A stretch of 64,000 nucleotides of DNA from positions 62,001-126,000 of the forward strand of contig JACCGJ010001812.1 of assembly GCA_013407085.1 (NCBI GenBank). The letters are read 5' to 3'. Below, piece by piece: positions 1 through 8,875 of the stretch (its first letter is position 1; the number at the start of each line of letters is the position of its first letter). The DNA comes from Atriophallophorus winterbourni. Lineage: Eukaryota; Platyhelminthes; Trematoda; Plagiorchiida; Microphallidae. The notes under the pieces were generated by a model. The model was not told the DNA's origin. It worked only from the letters and a program-made list of their open reading frames with translations, and did not search any database. Made by a program: the position numbers and the translations under genes.

Positions 1-235
1 CGGTGAGTTGGCTGCGAGAAAATGCATTTGCAACAGTGTTCGATGAAGCAGACAGATAACGTATATCACTGGTCAATTGCGAAATATATTCAAGTTGACG
101 TATCTCACGGGGTGGATATCTATAAGCTGAAGATGATATGGCAAATGTCATAGGCTTGCGGTCAGTCCGAAAATGGAAATTGCGGCCTTGAAGCAAATGG
201 ATAAATGGCGAACAGCAAACTATATAGCTAACAAA
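1..235 (-). pseudogene. Ty3/gypsy pol, RNase H domain fragment
   Basis: Read on the minus strand, this is the end of the RNase H domain of a Ty3/gypsy polyprotein, which degrades the RNA strand during reverse transcription. Visible landmarks are TDRKP, the block PPREIRQLEYISQ and the terminal NAFSR, which correspond to the family's TDHKPL, SPREIRHLxYISQ and DALSR. The last ~58 codons are open. Upstream, at about 190-235, the match continues only after a frame change and contains a TAG, so the copy is dead. It runs off the left edge. It directly follows the gag ORF at 301-753 with only about 65 bases between, so protease and reverse transcriptase are missing. Confidence 0.75.
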
Positions 236-300
236 TCACGAACACATGTACAATAACGTATCAGACACTGATACCGAAATCCACGCATGATTTTGTCATC

Positions 301-753
301 CTACGGTTTGCCTCCTTTCAACTGAAGCATGTGCCGTAGTTGTTGTGATGAAGTGTGATAACCCACTTCTACGACGGGCATAAGCTGTCGTAGATTTCGC
401 TCGTCAGTGGACGAAGTACGTGAAATTGGTGCGTGTTTGAGTTCATCGTACGAATTATCAGCGGGGCGATTGTATATTAAATCAGGAACCTGTTTTGAGA
501 CTGACAGCAGCAACATACTAACTACACAATTATACTGCCTTTGTTGCGTTTTTACGCGGTAAGACTGGAATAGTGCTTCGATTTGTACGAACCGGATGCA
601 AGGGTCGTTCATACCAAAAGAGGGAAGGATAAAGTGTGACAAAGGGTCTGCAGAAATATCCTCAGATAGTGTATCAAAAAATGCTGACTTAAGATCCATT
701 TCGTAAATAACAACGTATGCCTTTTGATTATGGTACACAATAAACCGGAACAC
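301..753 (-). CDS. gag-like ORF of a Ty3/gypsy retrotransposon
   Basis: An open frame of 150 codons resembling the gag-like N-terminal domain of invertebrate Ty3/gypsy polyproteins (the type often labelled DUF7041). Supporting blocks are DPLSHFILPSFG, WFVQIEALF-like FVQIEALFQSYRV, KTQQRQYNCVVSML, DLIYNRP and RTSSTDERNLRQLM. The usual protein is much longer and continues into protease. Here it stops at GGKP and is followed almost at once by RNase H sequence on the same strand, so the element has a large internal deletion. The methionine at 753 may not be the native start. Family membership is from memory of these motifs, not from a search. Confidence 0.6.
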   Translation of the reverse strand: MFRFIVYHNQKAYVVIYEMDLKSAFFDTLSEDISADPLSHFILPSFGMNDPCIRFVQIEALFQSYRVKTQQRQYNCVVSMLLLSVSKQVPDLIYNRPADNSYDELKHAPISRTSSTDERNLRQLMPVVEVGYHTSSQQLRHMLQLKGGKP

Positions 754-882
754 ATTTTTAACGTAACACGTTTACAGATCTAAACAATTGCATATAATCG
801 ATTGAAATAGGTTTGCGACCGATCGTGTATTCATAGTGCAAGGAAATTTGAGTGCAATCGGTTAGAGTAGTTTTTGGGTAAC

Positions 883-912
883 GTTTCACTGCTGACACAG
901 AAGCTTCGTCAG
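883..912 (-). ncRNA. hammerhead-like ribozyme motif, PLE type, copy 1
   Basis: On the minus strand: CTGACGA, one extra A, then a stem II hairpin built from GCTTCTG and CAGCAGT around TGT (one mismatch), then GAAAC. The preceding TTGGT could pair with a later ACCGA as stem I. No convincing stem III or cleavage triplet was found, so catalytic activity is not claimed. Hammerhead motifs in PLEs are established knowledge. Confidence 0.55.
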
Positions 913-1202
913 ACCAAGAGTGATAGTCAGGACAGGGAACATGATTGAGTGGTAGTCAACCCACCACCACTTATTTGACATTACCGCTAAACAGCCTATA
1001 GTACGCCTAGAGTGTGTCACGTCTCGTGGGAATGACCAGGATAAGTGGTCCGTTTTCCTCACAGTGTGTATCCAAATCAATCTGATACAAGTGAACACGG
1101 TCAAGGTCAGCAAAGTATTTGAAAATATTCGAGACCGATCGGTAGTCCATAATCATGAAAATAAAGTTTGCAATGAATCGGTTATAGTAAGTTTTTCGTA
1201 AC

Positions 1203-1233
1203 GTTTCGCTTCTGAACACAGAATCTTCGTCAG
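1203..1233 (-). ncRNA. hammerhead-like ribozyme motif, PLE type, copy 2
   Basis: On the minus strand: CTGACGA, an extra A, a hairpin with TTCTG and CAGAA closing a short loop, then GAAAC. Same layout as the copy at 883-912. Confidence 0.5.
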
Positions 1234-1770
1234 ACCAAGGGTGTCGGTACGAACAGTGTTCAGGTATAAATGGCATTTTCTTGACCAATCCTGAGTTCAC
1301 TAAGCTAGACGGGGGAGATCAAGATCACACCTCCTAATTGCTGTGTTCATCCCTAATTGTTTATTAATTGTACAGGTCAGCGTATGCGACACACTGCTTA
1401 CGTAATCATGTGCGTATTAGGTGTGAAGTTCGTTAATCCTAATTCGCTACAAAACCGAACGCCAGATTAAAGTAATGTGTTGCTCACATCCCCATCCCTT
1501 ACACACCACGCCAGATTGTTGAGATATCCGTCCCATCCACCTTGTTCACTGGATTAGGATTAACGAACATCACACCTAATACGCTCATGATTACGAAAGC
1601 AGTTTGTTGGCATACGCTGACCTGTACAATTAATTAACAATTAGGGATGAACACAGCAATTAGGAGGTGTGATCAATTATCTTGATCTCGCTTGTCTAGC
1701 TTAGTGAAGTGAGGATTGGTCAAGAGAATGCCATTTATACCAGAACACTGTTCGTACCGACAACCTTGGT

Positions 1771-1801
1771 CTGACGTCGCTTCTGTGTTTAGAAGAGAAA
1801 C
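1771..1801 (+). ncRNA. hammerhead-like ribozyme motif, PLE type, copy 3 (damaged)
   Basis: CTGACGT in place of CTGACGA, a TTCT/AGAA hairpin, then GAAAC. The A-to-T change hits an invariant core position, so this copy is probably inactive. It is the mirror of the motif at 1,203-1,233. Confidence 0.45.
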
Positions 1802-1856
1802 GTTACCCAAAACTTACTAGAACCGATTCATTGCAAACTTTATTTTCATGATTACG

Positions 1857-2113
1857 GTCAAGGTGCATCAGAACCGAAGGGATAGTTCTCCTTTTCTTAT
1901 AAGTTACGCGTATGGCCACCTGGTTCAAGATTCTACGTATCGCTTCAGATGTGCATTTTACATACGGTATACAAACTGTATTCCGACAATTTTTCGCCGA
2001 TTTTTCGGTGGTTATTTTACCTTCAGCAATTGGCGTTTTACAAAACGTTTTGGATAACCGTGGTCTATGAGGCTTTGGCTCGCTTCACGGTGCGCTTGTT
2101 TTCGCTCCCTTTC
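1857..2113 (-). pseudogene. PLE linker between reverse transcriptase and GIY-YIG nuclease (minus copy)
   Basis: Minus-strand continuation of the PLE reverse transcriptase. It contains the typical sequence RLIDHGYPKRFVKRR, then an IPYVKCTSEAIRRIL block and AIRVTYK, which in PLEs connects the thumb of the reverse transcriptase to the GIY-YIG endonuclease. A stop separates it from the ORF ending at 2,114, so it is degenerate. The same protein segment is encoded on the plus strand at 2,868-3,113, giving the middle inverted-repeat pair of this complex. The GIY-YIG domain itself is missing here; the sequence goes straight into the inner hairpin. Confidence 0.7.
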
Positions 2114-2929
2114 TTAGCTGCATAGGTGTTCTATCTTATGGAAAATGGAACATGCTATGGAACGGAAGACCTGTCTCGGATGAGCGGAAATGTATCGTAG
2201 TACAGAATTTTTATCGATTGGTTTCCGATAGAGAGAAGTTTTTATTTTCCCGTCCCAGTCCAAAAATGGAAGAGTGCCTGTGCAGGATTCCACTTCCTTT
2301 GTGACAGTAATACATCGGTCTGTTTCATTTAAATATTTAAAGAAGTCCTCCAACTGATCTCGCTTGATGATAACAAATGTGTCATCAACATAGCGCCACC
2401 ATAATTTTGGCTTGAACTCTTTATTGTTAAGGGCTATGTTCTCGAAATTCTTCATATACATGTTCGAAAGTACTGGAGATATCGGTGAACCCATTGTCAA
2501 CCCTTCTTTTTGTGTATATAATTGCTCATTAAATACGAAATAGTTCTTGCTTAGGCAGATCGAAGCACCGTTGATAATTTGCTGGACGTTCAAGTTTGTG
2601 CGATCTGACAAACTGGCATCAGATTCCAAGGCCCGCCTAGCTGGTTGTAACGCACTTGTTGTATCGACGTTTGTGAATAAAGCGGTCACGTCAAAGCTAA
2701 TCATTATTTCATCGTCATCTATTGTTACCGACTATAAGCGTGCTACAAAGTCATATGCGTTTTTGATGACCGAGGCTGTATTGCAGACTAAAGGTTTCAA
2801 CAAATAAGTCAAATGTCTAGCTAACTCGTGCACATGTGATCCGATACAGTCGACGATAGGTCTTACAGGAATGTGCAGCGACGATAGAGAGCGAAAACAG
2901 GCGCACCGTGAAGCGAGCCAAAGGCTCAT
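2114..2929 (-). pseudogene. Penelope-like element reverse transcriptase
   Basis: Minus-strand reverse transcriptase of the Penelope type. The main open frame, 2,114-2,704, shows in order SFDVTALFTNVD (motif A), QKEGLTMGSPISPVLSN (motif B), WWRYVDDTFVII (motif C, catalytic YVDD) and a PFLDW block. Upstream at 2,732-2,929, in another frame, lies RPIVDCIGSHVHELARHL, the conserved PLE segment before motif A, so there is at least one frameshift near 2,705-2,735. The enzyme would copy element RNA at the target site. It is 5'-truncated compared with the family's usual 700-800 residues. The catalytic residues are still present, but the frame is broken. Confidence 0.85.
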
Positions 2930-3243
2930 AGACCACGGTTATCCAAAACGTTTTGTAAAACGCCGAGTGCTAAAGGTAAAATACCCATCCGAAAAATCGG
3001 CGAAAAATTGGCGGGATACAGATTGTATACCGCATGTAAAATGCACATCTGAAGCGATACGTAGAATCTTGAACCAGGCGGCCATACGCGTAACTTATAA
3101 GAATCAACTGTAAGTATTTTTCGGGTGTTTACATAGGGCAGACTTCCAGGGAAATCCACACTAGAATAGAAGATAACCGAAAGCGTGTCCGGATGACAGC
3201 CCCGGGATGCGAGGGAATATCAATCCCTTATTCGTGATTCCGC
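2868..3243 (+). pseudogene. PLE linker plus start of GIY-YIG endonuclease (plus copy)
   Basis: Plus-strand copy of the PLE C-terminal region. It opens with REASQRLIDHGYPKRFVKRR and IPHVKCTSEAIRRIL, stops at 3,111, then in another frame reads VYIGQTSREIHTRIEDNRK at about 3,130-3,190. The last block is the hallmark of the GIY-YIG endonuclease domain that PLEs use to nick the target. The domain is cut short at about 3,243, where the 3' region begins. It is oriented opposite to the reverse transcriptase next to it, so the two halves of the element lie head to head. Confidence 0.75.
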
Positions 3244-3520
3244 CTTGACCGAGTTCACTTGTATCAGATTGATTTGGTTACACACTGTGAGGAAAACGGA
3301 CCACTGATCCTGGTCATTCCCACGAGACGTGACACACTCTAGGCGTAATATAGGCTTGTCAGCGGTAAGGCCAAATAAGTGGTGGTGGGTTGACTACTAC
3401 GTAATCAGGTTCCCTGTCCAGACTATCACACTTGGTCTGAAGAAGCTTCTGTGTCAGAAGTGAAACGTTGCCCAAAAACTTCCCTAACCGATTGCACTCA
3501 AAATTTCCTTGCAATTGCAT
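3240..3520 (+). repeat. outer inverted repeat arm, PLE 3' region
   Basis: Reverse complement of 841-1,116. Shared blocks include TGAGGAAAACGGACCACT, ATTCCCACGAGACGTGACAC, AAGTGGTGGTGGGTTGACTA and the hammerhead-like motif. Ends near TTTCCTTGCAATTGCAT, which mirrors the sequence around 785-845. Non-coding. Confidence 0.8.
3437..3466 (+). ncRNA. hammerhead-like ribozyme motif, PLE type, copy 4
   Basis: CTGAAGA, an extra A, stem II of GCTTCTG and CAGAAGT (seven pairs, one G-U) closing TGT, then GAAAC. It has the best stem II of the four PLE copies in this region. No stem III was resolved. Confidence 0.55.
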
Positions 3521-4839
3521 ACATTGTTTAAATGGAGATCTGAAATGTCAGTGACGTGCAACGGAGAATGATAAGTAGTCGCTCAGATTTGTTTTTCTCC
3601 CGAAGTTATCACAATCCAAGATGAAGTGCCCATAACTACCTGTTATCCATGTGCATCATTCATCATGGTTGTATTAGTCGGACTAAATCTATAGCTCTCT
3701 AAATCAGTATTTCAGCGTTTGTCGTTAGTGATCGTATTTCAAATTAATAGTAGGCAGTTTAGAAACTTCCATAATCATTAATATTGCTCACGGAGTGAGT
3801 AGAGCGCTGAAGCATGTGGATCAAATTTTCGTTGTGCCATTCCGTAGATTTAGTTAAACGGAAAAGCACGCCAATCATGAGAACTTCCTTAGACACCAAA
3901 ATAATTTGCCTGTTGGAAGGCACCAGAAGCGATTATGATAATAAATGGCAACACCACTGCCACATTTATTCCTATGGTTTCTTATCAAATTCCTATTGGG
4001 AATATGTTTCTTCGTCTCAATCAATTGGGAAGAATATTATTTTCAAGCAATAGCGATAGTATCATGTGAGTGTTGCAAGCCTATCTCGATTGAATCCGCC
4101 AATTTTTCATAAGGATATGCGTATTTGCATATTAACATCATATAAAGTTCTTATTTTGCAATTCATGAAATGTTATCATTGTTTGATTGTGTTGGAGTCG
4201 GAACGCTCAAATATTTTTTAGAACTGCCACATCCCTAGTTGTTAATGGGTCAGTACAATCTGTTCATTTAGTTTTGGCCGTGTTTTGCAATCGCGAATTG
4301 AAGTACCGTGAAGTTACTTTTTCGAAATTCAAATTATCAGTCATTTTGTTACCAAAAATGAACTCGACAATGCTGGGAACTTTACCTATATTTCGCAGAA
4401 AGTGGATACATAAAATTATCCACAAGGAAAGCGCTTTCAGCGAAATAATAACGGTTGGGTTTTTAAAAGGTTTATAATCCTGTTCATAGATTCCTCTCAT
4501 TAGGTTTTATAAAACTAGAAATACAAATCCTCTAATAATATATTGTTATTAAATTTCCTTTCGCTACCGATAAGGCACACAAGCATGAATATGGTATCTA
4601 GACACTGAAACACTGTTGTGAAAATAAGCATTTTAAAGTACATTTTCTACGTCGCCTACAAATTTCATCCTTCATCGTAGAAGACGATGTTTATGCATGT
4701 GAGGATAAATCAGATAGGGGTTTAGCCGAAATAATAATGAGTGCCAAACGCTGTCTGTCTCACATAACTACACAACTAATTCGTGTATTTCTCAGCTTCG
4801 AAAAGCGTTTCTCTTGACTTGGCTACGTTGATAAATGTA
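3521..4839. other. AT-rich sequence without recognisable genes
   Basis: Short open frames exist, the longest about 96 codons at 4,187-4,477, but composition and content give no reason to call them genes. No repeat structure was seen. Confidence 0.5.
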
Positions 4840-5258
4840 ACAATAAGGTCTACACTCACCGTCTCCGGTTAAATTTTGATTCAGTAAGTTCAATAACAGG
4901 TTTGCCTAAAATCGTCCCATTTCTATAAAAATGGAGGCCTCAGGGCTCTTGTCGAACACCACTGTTTTTTTTCTCAATCAGGTCAAGTTAGCAACAGAGC
5001 GTGCCAATGAGTGAAATATCAGTATCAGAGATTATATTTATAATTAGGCGCTTGTGTCAACAAAATGCAACAGCATCTCCAACAACACCACAGTCATGGT
5101 GTAGGAGAGTCATATTGGGTCGGTCATACTCGATTTATGCAAAGTTTCAGTCACTGCAATATGATAAGGTAAATTGTCTACACAGATATCAATAATCTCC
5201 GTCAACTCGTTTACTAAACGTTCAGCATATGCGTAAACACATTTGATCATTATTGCTT
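4840..5258 (-). pseudogene. CR1-type ORF2, endonuclease N-terminal fragment
   Basis: Minus-strand remnant of the apurinic-type endonuclease that opens ORF2 of CR1-like non-LTR retrotransposons. It shows LVNELTEIIDICVDNLPY followed by AVTET, matching the first conserved block (ITETW) of the domain, then frameshifted stretches ending near 4,840. It lies directly downstream of the ORF1 remnant on the same strand, in the order expected for one element. The rest of ORF2 is absent, so the 3' part was deleted. Confidence 0.5.
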
Positions 5259-6760
5259 TAATTAGTGATGAATCATGGGGTAAATGATAAGGAGTTAAAC
5301 AGTGTGATGCCGGATCCGGTTGAAATGTCAGTACGAGGGATGATGAAACGTGTGAGCTGTTTGTTCATCGACGACCGCTTGAATCGTCAATCAAGTCTCA
5401 GTGTCAATTACTCGGTCCGACTCGATTTGAGCCGGACCTACGTCGTTTTTTGATGTAATGATTTCGTCCGTTTGACTAGAAACGATGCTAATGGCTGTCT
5501 CCAGAAGAGGGAGTGTTTGACTTATGATATTAGGTTTGGGTGGCTACGTAAAACATCATTCTGTAATAATCGTTTTCCGTTTTCCATCCAACCTTACGTT
5601 TTCGGACATAGCACGTAATATCCAGAGGTTTCGGCCCACGCTCTATAATTTTTGGCGAACAAGGAATCGTAGCCCGAGAGCTATTTTCTGGTACACCAAT
5701 TAGAACTATACGTCGTGATATTGATTTCCATGGCGTTTAAGCTACGCTATCCTTCCCACCACGGTACATTGAGATATATGTGGCACTTTGAATCAGGATC
5801 TGTCTTGAGCCGGTACGCTTTCAGAAAATACGTTCTTGATATCAGCATCGCATTTCAGTTTGACCAATATGAATTAAAGTTCAGTAGCGAGTAAGACGAG
5901 TCTCTTTGTCAGGGATAACGTGTTCAAATTGCATTACGTGGAATAGCTGAGATCATTTCTCGAGGTCGTGTTTCTGTTTGCTATCGAAGGTTCTAAGGTA
6001 CTCGCTCATGTTCATACATATCACGCTTAGCGCGTATAGGAAGTTCCTATTGCGTATCTGAAAGTCAGACTTTTAAGAATTTACACCATTTGGGGCTTGA
6101 CTTTGTGATTCGGGTGCATCAGCTTTGGAGAGCACACCTGAGGTCGACGGTAACAGCACTTCTCTGTGGGAATTTCCTACAACCGTGGTTGTTTAGGGTG
6201 ATTCTAAAACGGGGTTAACCCTGATCTTTCCTTTCTTGTCTCAGCTTTCTTCAGTGGTGGTTCCGAAATCGTTGCATTGATAAGACGGTTTACATCAGTG
6301 ATCACTTGCGTACTCAAATGTTAACATATATTTTCTCCGCACGTCTAAGGCTCTACTCGAAACTGCCCATTTTATTATCTATAATGGATTAAAAATTATC
6401 GGCATCGTGCAATTATTTAGCTCTGCAACTAACACAGAAATATTATGCGCTTGGAACCTTGACATTATTTATTACTGCTATCGAATCAGGGGCTAAAGTA
6501 CCGTCACATTTACAATGGATCTTACCCATACATAGAAAACACGTTATGGCTTGACGTTCCTTGATACTCATTTGTTGCTCACACGCTTTGCACCTGACCC
6601 GGGGACAATTGAGCGTGTCGAGATGGGTCCTATCAGCTGTGCTGGCCTTGAACATTTTTGTGTTCGGGGGATCCAGAGCCTTGGAAACGAGGTCAAGTTG
6701 GTTTCATGTCGCTGTCGTGTGAATAATCCTCGCTTTCACAGCTAGAACAATCGATTTTTT
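5259..6760 (-). pseudogene. CR1-type ORF1 remnant with PHD-like zinc finger (copy A)
   Basis: Degenerate ORF1 of a CR1-like element. The clearest part, 6,443-6,655, encodes CKACEQQMSIKERQAITC, then CMGKIHCKC and LAPDSIAVINNVKVP: cysteines and a histidine spaced like the PHD-type finger found at the start of CR1 ORF1 proteins, which are thought to bind element RNA. The frame stops soon afterwards. Beyond it the DNA still aligns with the paralogous copy at 39,930-41,870 down to about 5,260, but with many stops. The CR1 insertion sits at the same place in both copies of the large duplication, so it is older than the duplication. Confidence 0.6.
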
Positions 6761-7205
6761 GGCTTTGCTGTATCTCCGTGAGTCCCTCAGCATTGCTAGT
6801 AGCCTGAAGTAGGCTTTTAGGCTGAGCGATTGGCGTTTGGTCGATGTTGCTGATTTGAAACTCGTGATTTCGTCATTCGGCAAATAACCCACCATAACTC
6901 GTTAACCACACAAGGTAGAACGCAGAATCAGGAATCAAAATGCGTAGCTCAACGCGATCTTTGCAGTAATGGCAAAAGTCGTAGAATAGTTAGCGGTTGG
7001 AAAATGTTTGCACGCGGGAACAAACAGAGATATTTCCGTCGAAACTGTAACTTTGCTGAGTATCGTTTGGCAAGATCAAAACAAATAAATTCCGATATCT
7101 ATGATTATCAGTATCACAGAATACTTGTAATGGGATAAATCCTAGCAGATTCGGCGAAGATATGACCAAAAGTGTCACAACAAAATATACGACCGCATAG
7201 CATAT
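6761..7205 (-). other. CR1 5' UTR (copy A), interrupted
   Basis: Aligns with 43,113-43,500 and resumes at 8,748-8,850 after a 1.54-kb insertion. Upstream of the ORF1 remnant in element orientation. No coding sequence was seen. Confidence 0.55.
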
Positions 7206-7221
7206 TCTATCTCACTGCACT

Positions 7222-7674
7222 GCTAGCGCTCACACCGAAGAGCTACTAAGCTTGTCATTGGACTCGAAAATATGCCATTCGCCGGGCGTCTCAGACGTCT
7301 GGAGCTGAGGACATTTGCACATAGGAGAATATGATGTGATCTCATCCTCGCATACAAAATACTTACTACTGTTTCCCACACCCTGAACTTGTTATTCCAT
7401 CTTCAAATTTACAGCAACAGCCGTGGCCATTGTTGCTAGTTGGAAATACCACATTCCATACGAAACTGCCGCAGGTATTTTTATTCGGTGTGCGTGTGCT
7501 TTTTTGGAATTCCCTAACTTCCGATTTGGTAAGATCAATCAGTTTATCTATATTCAAATTGAAACTTGACGATAATTTGAGAGCTAATCCGAATTTTGCC
7601 CCAAACCATTAATAAACTATCATCGTCCCATTGATTTTGATTTTATTTATACATGATATATATTTATATTAGAT

Positions 7675-7708
<34 letters not shown>

Positions 7709-7711
7709 ATA
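7222..7711 (+). mobile_element. CR1 3' end fragment, (TA)n-tailed subfamily
   Basis: Encodes the C-terminus of a CR1 ORF2 with stops: RATKLVIGLENMPF, RLRRLELRTFAHRR, CRRYFYSVCVLFWNSL and LRANPNFAPNH, ending at 7,612. A short 3' UTR with CCCATTGATTTTGATT follows, then a (TA)n tract at 7,675-7,711. The same protein end and tail appear on the minus strand at 35,012-35,390, which shows that (TA)n is the tail of this subfamily rather than an unrelated microsatellite. Absent from copy B, so it inserted after the duplication. Confidence 0.75.
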
Positions 7712-8003
7712 ATACCAAGTCTTTGTGTGCGCCAGTATTTTACCTTTCGATACCAATATGTCGTTCGATGAATCTTCCCGCACAGGGGATTGTTTGTAAG
7801 AAATCAATTTGTTCATAGTTTGCTTCCTTTCTTCCACTGAAGCTTTCTCGTCACCTGACGTTCGTAAGCGTAGCCCGCCACAAATGTTCATCAATAGGAA
7901 AGAAAGCTGGTATCTCATGATATTGATGCTGCTCGGATGTTGTTCGCCGAGGTTACACAAGTGTTGTTAGATGTTTCGTCATCTAGCTAGATGATATAAT
8001 GAG
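7712..8003 (-). mobile_element. Fragment ending in a PLE-type 3' end
   Basis: On the minus strand the 8,003 end begins with a degenerate hammerhead motif followed by AACCTCGGCGAACAACAT, close to AACTCAGCGAACGCACAT after the intact motif of the PLE at 43,010-43,045. The remaining 200 bases, with an 87-codon open frame at 7,697-7,960, are not recognised. The fragment is missing from copy B. Confidence 0.45.
7973..8003 (-). ncRNA. degenerate PLE hammerhead motif
   Basis: Stem II TCATCTAGCTAGATGA is a perfect palindrome and GAAAC follows, but the CTGANGA box reads CTCATTA. Probably inactive. Confidence 0.45.
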
Positions 8004-8875
8004 CAACATTCTTAGGAAGTGACATTTAAAAAACATTGTGGGTTTGAATTGAATCGGCCTGTTGGTTCGCCATTAATCCCGGGGAGTTGGTGAGTTCATA
8101 GTTTGCATTGTTAATCATTGGCTTTTAATCGGTCTGAAATTTGCAACGAAATAGGTGTTTTGATTAGTTAAGGCCGTCGTTTAGTACAATTCGGTACTTT
8201 GGTTTGGCTTCAATATTTGCATTATACCAATGAAACTGGGGCCGAAATTAATAGACATGTATTTTTTTGTTTCACTGGACATCGTTTTCATTATTTCCAA
8301 CCGATTAACAAAAACCACCAGATACATGCATGTAAGTCATGGGAATGTGAAGATCACAATACATTGTCCAATATAAGAGTATCGATAGCTTGAAAGCGAG
8401 TCACTCTGCGATAACTTATTGTATATCCAGGCTACGTTGTGCGAACCCTATTTATCAGTGGCTTTCGATTATAACTATCTTTACTACTTTCCAGTTCTCT
8501 CGAGGATCACTAAACACATTCTTCACTGTCTCCAACTGATGACGCAAAGAGTCAGAAAGCGTGGGTATAGTTTAAGTGATTAGGATGTGAGCAACACATT
8601 ACATTGGTCAGTTTCAGCATCTCATGGGATTACCAAGCATTCACTTTGTTAGTTTTGTATTTGAACGATTTGGTTCATTGTACGAACCCTGTTGAGTAAT
8701 GACTTTTAACTATAATTTGTATCTGTTAATATTACCACAGTTCGCAGTGATCAGAAGGTCGCATGGGTTAGATACGTATGTACTGTGGGTAGAAAACGGA
8801 TATAGAAAAATCTAGATGTTGTTTAACATTCTTCAACTGAATATGTGATAAAATTAGCATTTTCAATGGAAAGCA
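8004..8875. other. non-coding, partly copy-A specific
   Basis: Up to 8,747 this is absent from copy B. Two loosely similar stretches, around 8,436-8,490 (CGAACCCTATTTATCAG) and 8,683-8,735 (CGAACCCTGTTGAGTAA), suggest an internal direct repeat of about 50 bases. From 8,748 the old CR1 5' UTR resumes. Confidence 0.4.

Larger units (their letters stand above)
1147..1856. repeat. inner inverted repeat of the PLE complex
   Basis: The left arm, 1,147-1,440, is the reverse complement of the right arm, 1,555-1,856, with scattered differences. Shared landmarks are AATCATGAAAATAAAG at the outer edges, the hammerhead-like motif, the block with GATCACACCTCC, and TTAGGTGTGA near the loop. The 114-base spacer between them carries no gene. 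Such a structure can fold into a long hairpin. It resembles PLE terminal repeats placed tail to tail. Confidence 0.8.
841..3520. mobile_element. Penelope-like element rearranged into nested inverted repeats
   Basis: A composite of PLE pieces. On the minus strand from 2,930 to about 1,857 lie a reverse transcriptase and the linker that follows it. On the plus strand from 2,868 to 3,243 lies a second copy of the linker and a GIY-YIG start. Four copies of the PLE 3' region with hammerhead-like motifs follow: minus at 841-1,116 and 1,147-1,440, plus at 1,555-1,856 and 3,240-3,520. Three nested inverted-repeat pairs result: 841-1,116 with 3,240-3,520; 1,147-1,440 with 1,555-1,856; and 1,857-2,113 with 2,868-3,130. 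Arms are similar but not identical, so this is not an assembly mirror of one molecule. Whether the palindrome arose during one insertion or by several is not determined. Confidence 0.8.

Noticed and set aside
2547..2807. Plus-strand open frame within the PLE reverse transcriptase
   Set aside because: Antisense shadow of the minus-strand RPIVDCIGS and SFDVTALFTNVD blocks.
3814..4477. Two moderate plus-strand open frames as host genes
   Set aside because: No recognisable motif, no composition change, no splice context; overlapping frames on the other strand are equally open.
7675..7711. Independent TA microsatellite
   Set aside because: The same CR1 C-terminus is followed by (TA)n at 35,014-35,060, so it is the element's tail.
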